Source: Mycobacterium persicum
GTDB lineage: Bacteria; Actinomycetota; Actinomycetes; Mycobacteriales; Mycobacteriaceae
NCBI RefSeq assembly: GCF_002086675.1
Contig: NZ_MVIF01000003.1
Span: forward strand, 55,252-119,251
Length of the DNA: 64,000 nucleotides
Direction: 5' to 3'
Shown here: positions 31,255-38,967 of the stretch, in pieces
Numbering within the stretch: position 1 is the stretch's first letter
Layout: every line of letters starts with the position of its first letter
Notes under the pieces: generated by a model
Told to the model about the DNA's origin: nothing
What the model saw: the letters and a program-made list of their open reading frames with translations, nothing else
The model's database searches: none
Translations under genes and position numbers: made by a program

Positions 31255-32854
31255 AGCCGACCTCGCTGCCGGCGGTGACCTCGACGACCCGGTCACCGAT
31301 GGCCACGACGGGGGCCCGGTGGCCGACGACCACCACCGTCGCACCCTGGCGGGCCCGGTCGACGACGGCCCGCAACACCCGGCCCTCGGTGGCGGCGTCC
31401 AGGTGCGCGGTGGGTTCGTCGAGCAGCAGTACCGGGGCGGTTGATCCGAGTGCCCGGGCCAGCCCGAGGCGTTGCCGCTGCCCCAGCGACAAGCCGACGC
31501 CGCCGCGGCCGAGCACGGTGTCCAATCCGTCCGGCAGCGTCGCCAGCACGGTGTCGAATCCTGCTGCGGTGCAAGCACTCTCAATGTCATCCAGATCACC
31601 GAACAGCACCAGGTTGTCGCGGACCGTTCCCGGAATCAGGACCGGGCGTTGTGGCAGCCAGGACAGCTGCCGCCACCAGGAGGCGAGCTCCAATTCGCCG
31701 ACGTCGATTCCGGCGACGGTGACCCGTCCCGACGACGGCACGGTGAGGCCGGCGATCACCTGCAGGGTGGTGCTCTTGCCCGCGCCGTTTCGCCCGGTCA
31801 GCACCGTCACCCGGCCGGGTTCGAGCACCGCGGTCAGGTGATCCGGTGAGCGGCCGTCTCTGCTTGCGACGCTGAGGTTTTCGATGCGGATCAAGGATCT
31901 GCGAGCCGCCACCGTACGGGTGCCCGCGGTCGCGGACGCCGGTTCGCCGATGAGCGCGAAAGCCTGGGCGGCCGCGGCTCTGCCGTCTTGGGCGGCATGG
32001 AATTCCACACCGATGCGCCGCAGCGGCCAGTACACGTCGGGTGCCAGCAGCAGCACCGTCAACCCGGTGGCCAGGCTCATCTGACCGAACACCAGGCGAA
32101 GACCGATGCTGACCGCGACCACGGCCACACCCAGCGTGGCCAGCAATTCGAGCACCAACGCCGACAGGAAGGCGACCCGCAGCGTGGCCATCGCCGAACG
32201 GCGGTGCGCGGCAGCGAGTTCTGCGATGCGCCGCTCCGGCCCCACTGCACGGCCCAACGCCCGCAGGGTGGGGATGCCGGCGATCAGGTCCAACAGCCGA
32301 GCCTGCAGCGCGCCCATCGCGGCCAGCGCGGCTGCCGACCGATCGGCGGTCGCGAGCCCGATCAACACCATGAAGATCGGAATCAGCGGCAGCGTGATCA
32401 CCACGATCGCCGTCGACTTCATGTCGTAGGCCGCGATGACCGCGACGGTGGCCGGCGTCAGAATCACCGCAAGCAGCAAGGTGGGCAGATAACCGGTGAA
32501 GTAGGGACGCAAACCGTCCAGTCCGCGAGTGACCAGCACCGCGGCGGCATCACGCTGTGCCGCCACCTGCCTGGGTTGGCGCCCCGTTACCGCCGTCAGC
32601 ACCTGACCGCTGAGATCCGCGATCACCGCGCTGGCTCCCCGCTGCCCAAGACGTGCCTGCAACCAGTGCGTCAGGGCGCGAATTGTCCACAGCACCAACA
32701 ATATTGCCAGCGGTTCCAGCCAGCGGTCCAGATGTCGCGTCGAGGGATCGGCCACGATCCGCGCGACGATGCTCGCCAGGACCACCGCCGAGCCGATCGC
32801 GCAGCCGGATATCACCACTCCACACGCCACCGCGGCGATCAGGTAGCGGCGCAA
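31241..32854 (-). CDS. cydD: Heterodimeric ABC exporter subunit CydD (cytochrome bd assembly)
   Basis: A 537-residue ABC half-transporter from the first usable TTG. The membrane domain has about six helices. The ATPase domain has Walker A TGRNGAGKSTTLQVIAG, signature LSLGQRQRLGLARAL, Walker B PVLLLDEPTAHLDA and an H-loop VGHRAP. The frame stays open upstream and reads RSARAPLDPRLWRASSA before the TTG. That looks like a genuine N-terminus, so the true start may lie up to ~22 codons earlier at a codon I cannot identify. It lies just downstream of cydB, and cydA-cydB-cydD-cydC read as one operon. Confidence 0.9.
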   Translation of the reverse strand: MRRYLIAAVACGVVISGCAIGSAVVLASIVARIVADPSTRHLDRWLEPLAILLVLWTIRALTHWLQARLGQRGASAVIADLSGQVLTAVTGRQPRQVAAQRDAAAVLVTRGLDGLRPYFTGYLPTLLLAVILTPATVAVIAAYDMKSTAIVVITLPLIPIFMVLIGLATADRSAAALAAMGALQARLLDLIAGIPTLRALGRAVGPERRIAELAAAHRRSAMATLRVAFLSALVLELLATLGVAVVAVSIGLRLVFGQMSLATGLTVLLLAPDVYWPLRRIGVEFHAAQDGRAAAAQAFALIGEPASATAGTRTVAARRSLIRIENLSVASRDGRSPDHLTAVLEPGRVTVLTGRNGAGKSTTLQVIAGLTVPSSGRVTVAGIDVGELELASWWRQLSWLPQRPVLIPGTVRDNLVLFGDLDDIESACTAAGFDTVLATLPDGLDTVLGRGGVGLSLGQRQRLGLARALGSTAPVLLLDEPTAHLDAATEGRVLRAVVDRARQGATVVVVGHRAPVVAIGDRVVEVTAGSEVGYAPV

Positions 32855-32916
32855 GGCCGACGATGCCCGCCACAGCCGCGGATCCAGCGGCGCCCGGGCG
32901 GACCTGTCCGTCGCGC

Positions 32917-33957
32917 TCAGGACGGGTGCCTCGCCAGACCGATGGACGGAGGTATCCGCTCAGCCGAAATGCGTTGCCGGAACACCCAATACGTCCAGGC
33001 CTGATACACCACCGTCAGCGGCGCGAAGATGGCCGTCACCCAGGTCATGATCTTCAGGGTGTAAGGCGTCGACGAGGCGTTGTAGATCGTGACGTTCCAC
33101 TGCTCGTTCAGCGTCGACGGCACCAGGTTCGGATACAGCACGCCGAACAGCAAGACCACAACGGCCGCGACGACCACCAGCGTGCTCAGGAACGCAAACC
33201 CGTCGGATGCGCGCCGCCATACCAGCAGTACGGCCGCCACCTGGGCGATCACCGCTACGCCCAGCGCCGCCCAGGTCCATTGCTTGCCATACGCCAGCTG
33301 GGTCCAAACTCCGAACCCCCCAACCAGCGCCGTCGCCGCGAGCGCTAGCCACAGCGCGATCCGGTAGGCGCTGTCGCGGATCGGCCCGGCGGTTTTCAAG
33401 GCGATGAACACCGCGCCGTACTGCAGGAACAACCCCGCCGTGGCGAGGCCCCCCAACAGTGTGTAGGCGCTGAGCACATCGCCGATGGCCAGATGTACGT
33501 GGCCGTTGCCATCGACCGGGAGTCCGCGCACCAGGATCGCGAACGCGACGCCCCACAGCACCGCGGGCAGCCAAGACCCCGCGGCAATCCCGAAATCGGC
33601 CCAGGCCCGCCATTTGGTGTCGTCGACCTTCCCGCGCCATTCGATGGCCACCGCGCGCAGGATCATGCCGAACAAGATCGCCAGCAGCGGCAAATACAAT
33701 GCCGAAAACACGGTGGCGTACCAGCCGGGAAACGCGGCGAACATTCCCGCGCCGGCCGTGAGCAACCAGACCTCGTTACCGTCCCAGACCGGGCCGATGG
33801 TATTCAGTACGGCTCGCCGTTGGATTTCAGGATCGCCCGGGGCCACCCGAGCCAGCGGCTCCATCAGCATGCCAACACCGAAGTCGAATCCCTCGAGAAC
33901 CAAGAAACCGAGGAACAGCACACCGATGACAGCGAACCACAGTTGTTGGAGTCCCAC
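32917..33957 (-). CDS. cydB: Cytochrome bd oxidase subunit II
   Basis: A 346-residue subunit with about nine helices. The conserved opening LQQLWFAVIGVLFLGFLVLEGFDFGVG includes the acidic residues facing the haem/quinol pocket, followed by NTIGPVWDGNEVWLLTAG, the family signature, and FAAFPGWYATVFSALYLPL. The GTG at 33957 has AGAAGGGAGA just upstream. It pairs with CydA in the high-affinity terminal oxidase used at low oxygen or when the bcc-aa3 branch is blocked. Confidence 0.95.
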   Translation of the reverse strand: MGLQQLWFAVIGVLFLGFLVLEGFDFGVGMLMEPLARVAPGDPEIQRRAVLNTIGPVWDGNEVWLLTAGAGMFAAFPGWYATVFSALYLPLLAILFGMILRAVAIEWRGKVDDTKWRAWADFGIAAGSWLPAVLWGVAFAILVRGLPVDGNGHVHLAIGDVLSAYTLLGGLATAGLFLQYGAVFIALKTAGPIRDSAYRIALWLALAATALVGGFGVWTQLAYGKQWTWAALGVAVIAQVAAVLLVWRRASDGFAFLSTLVVVAAVVVLLFGVLYPNLVPSTLNEQWNVTIYNASSTPYTLKIMTWVTAIFAPLTVVYQAWTYWVFRQRISAERIPPSIGLARHPS

Positions 33958-33986
33958 CGGTCATCTCCCTTCTGGGTCAGTGGCTC

Positions 33987-35444
33987 TCAGTAAGCGAACG
34001 ACAGCGGTGCCACCTCGTCGCGGCTGGGCGCCACAGGCGCCGCCGGCTCGGCGTCGTGCTCCTGCGGGCCTTCGACGACATAGCGTTTGAGCAGCCAGCA
34101 CCAGATGACCGCGAGCACCGCGTAGACCAGCGTAAACGTCACCAATGAGGTGACGACCATGCCGAACGCGTGGTCCGAGACAGCAGTTCCGACGGTGAGT
34201 CGAACCTGCTGGTCACCGGTCGGGTTGGGAGCCACGATCCAGGGCTGACGGCCCATCTCGGTGAACACCCATCCGAACATGTTTGCCAGGAACGGTGCGG
34301 GAATCGTCAACAGCGCAATCCAGGCGAACCACCGCCGTCCCGGGATCCGTCCGCCGCGGGTCAGCCACAGGGCCAGCAATGCGAACAGCACCGGAATCGC
34401 GAGGAACCCGATCATCGCGCGAAATGACCAGTAGGTGACGAATAGATTGGGCCGATAATCATTCGGGCCGAATCGCTGGTTGTAGTCCTGCTGCAGATCG
34501 CGGACGCCTTGCAAGGTGACACCGGTGGTGCGGCCTTGGGCAAGGTACGGCAACACGTAGGGCACCTCGAGGACCCGCGTGAGGCTGTCGCAATTGTTCT
34601 GCCGGCCGACCGTCAGGATGGAAAAGTCCGGATCGGTCTGGGTGTCGCACAGCGATTCCGCGGACGCCATCTTCATCGGTTGCTGCACAAACATCAGCTT
34701 GCCCTGGTGGTCACCGGTGAAGAACAGCCCGACGGTGGCGATCAGCGCAACCCAGCAGCCCAGGATGGTCGGCGGGCGATACATGGCGCGGGTGCCGGGC
34801 CCCACCGGGGCGTTGTGCGAACGCACCAGCCACCATGCGCTGACCGCGGCGACAAAAGTTCCCGCGGTAAGCAGCGAACCCGCGACAGTGTGTGAAAACG
34901 CTGCTATCGCAGTGTTATTGGTGAGCAGCGCGGAAATGCTGTTCAGCTCCGCGCGTTTGGTGGCCGGGTTGTAGTGCGCCCCGACGGGATGCTGCATGAA
35001 CGAATTCGCCGAAATGATGAAGAACGCGGAGACGTTGACCGCGATCGCGACGATCCAGATGCAGGCCAGGTGCACCAGCCGGGGCAGCCTGCTCCAACCG
35101 AAGATCCACAGCCCAAGGAACGTCGATTCGAAGAAGAAGGCCATCAGACCTTCCATTGCCAACGGCGCGCCGAAGATGTCGCCGACGAATCGGGAGTATT
35201 CGGACCAATTCATTCCGAATTGGAATTCCTGCACGATCCCGGTCGCCACGCCGATGGCGAAGTTGATCAAGAACAACTTCCCGAAGAACTTGGTCAGCCG
35301 ATACCAGGCCGTGTTACCGGTGAGCACCCACACCGTTTGCATCACGGCCAGCAGCGGGGCCAGGCCGATGGTGAGTGGCACGAAGATGAAGTGGTAGACG
35401 GTGGTGATACCGAACTGCCAGCGCGAAATATCGACGACATTCAT
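33987..35444 (-). CDS. cydA: Cytochrome bd oxidase subunit I
   Basis: A 485-residue quinol oxidase subunit. Seen: SRWQFGITTVYHFIFVPLTIG with the haem b595 ligand His18, FQFGMNWSEYSRFVGDIFG, the Glu in LMAFFFESTFLG, the FSHTVAGSLLTAG histidine (haem b558), and EMGRQPWIV at the end of a short quinol-binding (Q) loop. It oxidises menaquinol and reduces oxygen to water without pumping protons. It heads the cydABDC operon. TACACT (35490-35495, reverse strand) is a possible -10. Confidence 0.95.
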   Translation of the reverse strand: MNVVDISRWQFGITTVYHFIFVPLTIGLAPLLAVMQTVWVLTGNTAWYRLTKFFGKLFLINFAIGVATGIVQEFQFGMNWSEYSRFVGDIFGAPLAMEGLMAFFFESTFLGLWIFGWSRLPRLVHLACIWIVAIAVNVSAFFIISANSFMQHPVGAHYNPATKRAELNSISALLTNNTAIAAFSHTVAGSLLTAGTFVAAVSAWWLVRSHNAPVGPGTRAMYRPPTILGCWVALIATVGLFFTGDHQGKLMFVQQPMKMASAESLCDTQTDPDFSILTVGRQNNCDSLTRVLEVPYVLPYLAQGRTTGVTLQGVRDLQQDYNQRFGPNDYRPNLFVTYWSFRAMIGFLAIPVLFALLALWLTRGGRIPGRRWFAWIALLTIPAPFLANMFGWVFTEMGRQPWIVAPNPTGDQQVRLTVGTAVSDHAFGMVVTSLVTFTLVYAVLAVIWCWLLKRYVVEGPQEHDAEPAAPVAPSRDEVAPLSFAY

Positions 35445-35542
35445 CTGTCATCTCCCGGGATCGCGGGCCTTACAAGCGGGCTACGACGAAGTGTAGTAGA
35501 CAGTCGGAGTTGACGCGAGTCGAGTGACGCTTGTCGGAGGAC

Positions 35543-36133
35543 TCATAGCCCCAGTTTTTTGGCCGCCTGACGGATGCCGACGGCCGAGACGATCTCACAT
35601 AACCCGATGATGACCAGCCACACACCCACGACGATGGCCAACGTGATGATCGACTCGAACGGCGCGGCCAACACCACGACGCCGGCGATTAGGCTGATAA
35701 CCCCGACGAAGATCTGCCATCCCCGTCCCGGCAAGGTCGGGTCGTTGATCGCGGACACGGTTGTGGCGACGCCGCGGAAGATGAACCCGATGCCGATCCA
35801 GATGGCCAGCAACAGGACCGCGTTGCCGAAATGGCGGAATGCCAGTACGGCCAGGATCAGCGAGGCCGCGCCGCTGATGAACGCCAGGATCCGGCTGCCG
35901 GCCGAAACGTGCAGGCTGAACGCGAGGACGACCTGCGCGATGCCGGTCACGACGAGGTAGATGCCGAACGCGACGGCGGCCACCAGGACCGATATTCCGG
36001 GCCAGACCAGGATCAGGACGCCGAGGATCAGCGACAGAAGTCCCGATAACAGCGTTGAAATCCACAGATGCGGTAACAAGCGGGGGACGGGGCCCGAGAC
36101 GGGTGCGGTTTGCATGGCACCAGTGTGACGCAT
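35543..36133 (-). CDS. DUF308/HdeD-like membrane protein
   Basis: A 196-residue membrane protein with six hydrophobic segments in pairs (from about residues 21-45, 50-70, 78-95, 101-122, 136-155 and 161-183). Short loops and repeated GIYLVVTGIAQVVLAF / GIGFIFRGVATTVSAI / GVWLVIIGLCEIVSAVG motifs are the internal repeat of the HdeD/DUF308 family. HdeD is linked to acid stress in E. coli; here the function is unknown. It corresponds to Rv1624c. A second ATG at 36115 (MQTAPVSG) could also be the start. Confidence 0.82.
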   Translation of the reverse strand: MRHTGAMQTAPVSGPVPRLLPHLWISTLLSGLLSLILGVLILVWPGISVLVAAVAFGIYLVVTGIAQVVLAFSLHVSAGSRILAFISGAASLILAVLAFRHFGNAVLLLAIWIGIGFIFRGVATTVSAINDPTLPGRGWQIFVGVISLIAGVVVLAAPFESIITLAIVVGVWLVIIGLCEIVSAVGIRQAAKKLGL

Positions 36134-36190
36134 GTGACGGGTTTTGGCATAGTGGTGAAACCGGCGGTGCCCGCCCGGTGGGTTGAGGCG

Positions 36191-37519
36191 TCAGACGCCG
36201 GCGGTGCTTGGCTCCTCGGCAGGCGCATCGGCCGGCTGCTCCGCCGGCCTGCGGCCGAGCAGGTACCAGGTGCGCATGACGCCTTTGCCCTTGACGTTGA
36301 TGTGTCCGCGCTCCTGCAGCACGAAGTCGTCCTTCAAGCGCTGGTAGACCTCATCCGGCACCTGGATCTTGCCCACCGAGTCGGTGGACTCCATCCGCGA
36401 CGCGACATTGACCGCGTCGCCCCATACGTCGTAGAAAAAGCGGCGCGAACCCACCACGCCGGCGACCACCGGACCGGTGGCGAGGCCCACCCGCAGCGGT
36501 ACCGGGCCGCCTTGTGGGTCCGTCAATCCGGCTGCGACGCCGACCATGTCGAGTGCAAAGTCGGCGAGCGCCTGCACGTGGTCGGGCCGCGGCCGTGGCA
36601 CACCGCTGACCACCATGTAGCAGTCGCCACTCACCTTGATCTTTTCCAGCCCGTGCTTGTCCACCAACGCGTCGAAAGCGCTGTACAACCGGTCCAGGAA
36701 TCGGACGAGGTCGGCCGGCGCGGCGCTGCTGGCCCGCTCGGTGAAGCCGACGATGTCGGCGAACAGCACCGAGGCCTCGTCGTACTTGTCGGCGATGACG
36801 TCTCGTTCGGGATGCTTGAGCCGTTCGGCGATGCTGGCCGGCAACATGTTGGCCAGCAGGGCCTCGGAGCGGTCGTATTGGGCTTCCATGATCGATTCGG
36901 CGCGGGCGGTGTCCCGCAGGGCAAACCAAACCGACACGACCACCACTACGCAGGCCGAGACCGTGGTGACGACGAAACCCGCCGACTGTGCCCAGGCGGG
37001 CTCGATTCCGGTGTTGCGCGGGACCAGGAACTCCACCGCGATGATCAACGCGGTGGCAAGGGCCGCCAGCACGCTGGCCAGCACGATGTGTTCAATACCC
37101 AGCACCAGCACCACCAGGCAGGCGCCCACGAGAAAGAAAAACTGGGCGCCGGAACCGGTGCCGATGATCCAGCAACTGGCGAAGACCGCAACATACGCGG
37201 CTCCGATGAACGTCAGCGGTGCCACCAACTCACCGAAGCGGTGCAGCATCGGGACGATCGCGAAGACCACGGCCGCGGCGATGTTGATCCAACTCAGCGG
37301 CCAGACCCAGCCATTGGTCAGGACCTGCACGAGCACAAAGCTCGCGCTGACCACTACGGCCAGCCAGGCCGCGATACTGAGCAGCCGGGCCCGGCGCGCC
37401 GCGCTGCGGGCGTAGTGCTGGTCGAACTCGCGGGTTTGCTCGCGCACCACCGTGACGCAGTCGTGGCGGGATGAGCCCTCGGATAGTTTCCGTGGGGCGC
37501 CGCGTTTCTTAGCCGCCAC
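36191..37519 (-). CDS. cya: Membrane-bound class III adenylate cyclase
   Basis: A 442-residue protein with six transmembrane helices (residues ~45-200) and one cytosolic cyclase domain. Catalytic residues are visible: metal-binding Asp in VLFADIVGFTERASS, the substrate-specifying Lys in EKIKVSGDCYMVVSG with the second metal Asp, and FYDVWGDAVNVASRMES with the adenine-binding Asp and transition-state Asn/Arg. Homodimers form two active sites, like half of a mammalian cyclase (Rv1625c). The GTG at 37519 matches the family N-terminus (AAKKRGAP); a TTG two codons upstream is possible. Confidence 0.94.
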   Translation of the reverse strand: MAAKKRGAPRKLSEGSSRHDCVTVVREQTREFDQHYARSAARRARLLSIAAWLAVVVSASFVLVQVLTNGWVWPLSWINIAAAVVFAIVPMLHRFGELVAPLTFIGAAYVAVFASCWIIGTGSGAQFFFLVGACLVVLVLGIEHIVLASVLAALATALIIAVEFLVPRNTGIEPAWAQSAGFVVTTVSACVVVVVSVWFALRDTARAESIMEAQYDRSEALLANMLPASIAERLKHPERDVIADKYDEASVLFADIVGFTERASSAAPADLVRFLDRLYSAFDALVDKHGLEKIKVSGDCYMVVSGVPRPRPDHVQALADFALDMVGVAAGLTDPQGGPVPLRVGLATGPVVAGVVGSRRFFYDVWGDAVNVASRMESTDSVGKIQVPDEVYQRLKDDFVLQERGHINVKGKGVMRTWYLLGRRPAEQPADAPAEEPSTAGV

Positions 37520-37569
37520 GATCAAAAGCGTAGCCGTCGAGCTCGATATTGTCGGCCAGCTGCCAAGAC

Positions 37570-38076
37570 TCAGGACTGGCCGGCGACGTCATGGGTGAGC
37601 CAATCCGAGAGGCGATGTGGCGACAGGTCGCCGTTGGGCATGATGTGTTGCACCCGGCGTCCGTCGCGGACGGCCAGGTCGGCGATCATGCGCCGGTGAC
37701 AGCGCCACCATGTCGGTTCCCCGCACATCACCGCCACGTCGCTGGTTTCGGCATCCTGTAGCAGCCGCTGGTATGCCGCTTGAAATCCGGGTGTACGGGT
37801 GTGCGCCGCGTAATTCGCGAACGCCGGGTTTTCCCACCAGAGGTCACGCGGTACCGGGCTTGCGGGCGGTTTGCGGCGCCCACCGAGATCAGGTTCGTGC
37901 CGGTAGCCGATCCCGGCGGCGCCCAGCCAGTCGGGCATCACTTGTTTGGACACGTCGGGGTTGCGGCGCGAGCCGGGGAAACTGCGGACATCGACCAGCA
38001 GCTTGATGTGGTGCTGTCGCAGCGCATCGGTGAGTTGCGCGGCCGTCTTGGCGCCGTGGCCAATGGTGTACAGCAT
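37570..38076 (-). CDS. DUF488 family protein
   Basis: A 168-residue protein with the family pattern: LYTIGHGAKTAAQLTDAL at the N-terminus, LVDVRSFPGSRRNPDVSK, LGGRRKPP, and the cysteine-containing VAVMCGEPTWWRCHRRMIAD near residue 120 followed by VQHIMPNGDLSPHRLS. DUF488 proteins are uncharacterised; the conserved Cys, His and Arg suggest an enzyme. It begins 10 bases after the 3' end of a tRNA on the same strand, so both may come from one transcript. Longer in-frame reading through the tRNA is not credible. Confidence 0.85.
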   Translation of the reverse strand: MLYTIGHGAKTAAQLTDALRQHHIKLLVDVRSFPGSRRNPDVSKQVMPDWLGAAGIGYRHEPDLGGRRKPPASPVPRDLWWENPAFANYAAHTRTPGFQAAYQRLLQDAETSDVAVMCGEPTWWRCHRRMIADLAVRDGRRVQHIMPNGDLSPHRLSDWLTHDVAGQS

Positions 38077-38086
38077 GATTCCGGAG

Positions 38087-38160
38087 TGCCCTCGGTGGGA
38101 TTCGAACCCACACTGGACGGGTTTTGAGTCCGTTTCCTCTGCCAGTTGGGATACGAGGGC
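38087..38160 (-). tRNA. tRNA with anticodon CAA (tRNA-Leu by codon), short variable loop
   Basis: On the minus strand the acceptor arms GCCCTCG (38160-38154) and CGAGGGC (38094-38088) pair fully. The T-arm is GTGGG-TTCGAAT-CCCAC, and the discriminator is A. The anticodon loop CTCAAAA places CAA at 34-36 after U33. CCA is not encoded. Total length is 74 with a ~5-base variable loop, whereas bacterial tRNA-Leu normally carries a long variable arm. The last anticodon-stem pair (31-39) reads A-C, a mismatch. TATGGT (38204-38209, reverse strand) may be a -10. Confidence 0.8.
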
Positions 38161-38272
38161 TGAGGTTGTTCCGCTACGGCTTTCCACCTCAGAGCAGCCT
38201 CCAACCATAGCGGATTCATACCCCGATCCCGACTCGCCGCCCCCCAAGGTTTCCCATCGCAGCCGCTCACGC

Positions 38273-38278
38273 CACAAT
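38273..38278 (+). promoter_or_regulatory. Candidate -10 of pdtaR, leaderless
   Basis: CACAAT ends 8 bases before the ATG at 38286, the spacing seen for leaderless mycobacterial messages. No Shine-Dalgarno precedes the ATG. Confidence 0.4.
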
Positions 38279-38285
38279 GTCCGTC

Positions 38286-38897
38286 ATGACCGGCCCCACC
38301 AACGACGCCGATGCCGCGAAGCCACACCGTGTCCTGATCGCGGAAGACGAAGCGCTCATCCGAATGGACCTCGCCGAGATGCTGCGAGAGGAGGGGTACG
38401 ACATCGTCGGAGAGGCCGGCGACGGCCAAGAAGCCGTCGAACTGGCCGAGCGGCACAAGCCCGATCTGGTGATCATGGACGTGAAGATGCCGCGCCGCGA
38501 CGGAATCGACGCGGCGTCGGAGATCGCCAGTAAGCGCATCGCGCCGATCGTGGTGCTGACCGCGTTCAGCCAGCGCGACCTCGTGGAACGCGCCCGCGAC
38601 GCCGGCGCCATGGCCTATCTGGTGAAGCCCTTCACCGCCAGCGACCTGATCCCGGCCATTGAGTTGGCCGTCAGCCGGTTCAGTGAGATCACCGCGCTGG
38701 AACAAGAAGTGGCGGCGCTGTCCGACCGTCTGGAAACGCGCAAGCTCGTCGAACGTGCCAAAGGCCTGCTGCAGGCCAAGCAGGGCATGACTGAGCCGGA
38801 GGCGTTCAAGTGGATCCAGCGCGCCGCCATGGATCGGCGGACCACCATGAAGCGGGTGGCCGAAGTCGTCCTGGAGACCCTGGACACGCCCACCTAA
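38286..38897 (+). CDS. pdtaR: Response regulator with ANTAR RNA-binding domain (PdtaR)
   Basis: A 203-residue protein. The receiver domain (~15-130) has the acidic pair AEDEAL, phosphoacceptor Asp in LVIMDVKMPRRDG, Thr in VVLTAFS and Lys in YLVKPF. A coiled linker then leads to the ANTAR domain (~140-198), with RKLVERAKGLLQAKQGMTEPEAFKWIQRAAMDRR. In mycobacteria PdtaR, phosphorylated by PdtaS, binds dual-hairpin RNAs and acts by antitermination. The second ATG (38286) matches the expected MTGPT start; ATG 38277 is 3 codons upstream. It corresponds to Rv1626. Confidence 0.94.
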   Translation: MTGPTNDADAAKPHRVLIAEDEALIRMDLAEMLREEGYDIVGEAGDGQEAVELAERHKPDLVIMDVKMPRRDGIDAASEIASKRIAPIVVLTAFSQRDLVERARDAGAMAYLVKPFTASDLIPAIELAVSRFSEITALEQEVAALSDRLETRKLVERAKGLLQAKQGMTEPEAFKWIQRAAMDRRTTMKRVAEVVLETLDTPT

Positions 38898-38906
38898 CGG
38901 CGCGAG

Positions 38907-38956
38907 CAGACGCGGAATCGCACGGATCCGCGCAGCGGAGTGCGATTCTGTGTCTG
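38907..38956. terminator. Long imperfect palindrome, probable bidirectional terminator
   Basis: CAGACGCGGAATCGCAC (38907-38923) pairs with 38940-38956 over 17 positions with two G-U type pairs. The loop contains a second stem, TCCGC (38927-38931) with GCGGA (38935-38939). There is no T-tract on either side. It lies between convergent pdtaR and the thiolase-like gene. The arm resembles a palindrome I remember as frequent between mycobacterial genes. Confidence 0.7.
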
Positions 38957-38967
38957 CCCGGCAGGGT

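Noticed and set aside
29590..31599. 669-codon reading of cydC with a long N-terminal extension
   Set aside because: The extension lies antisense-frame within cydD and is Pro/Arg/Ser-rich. The family N-terminus starts at 31254.
36110..37474. 454-codon ORF antisense to the adenylate cyclase
   Set aside because: Arg/His/Gly/Asp-rich translation with no fold, fully opposite a conserved gene.
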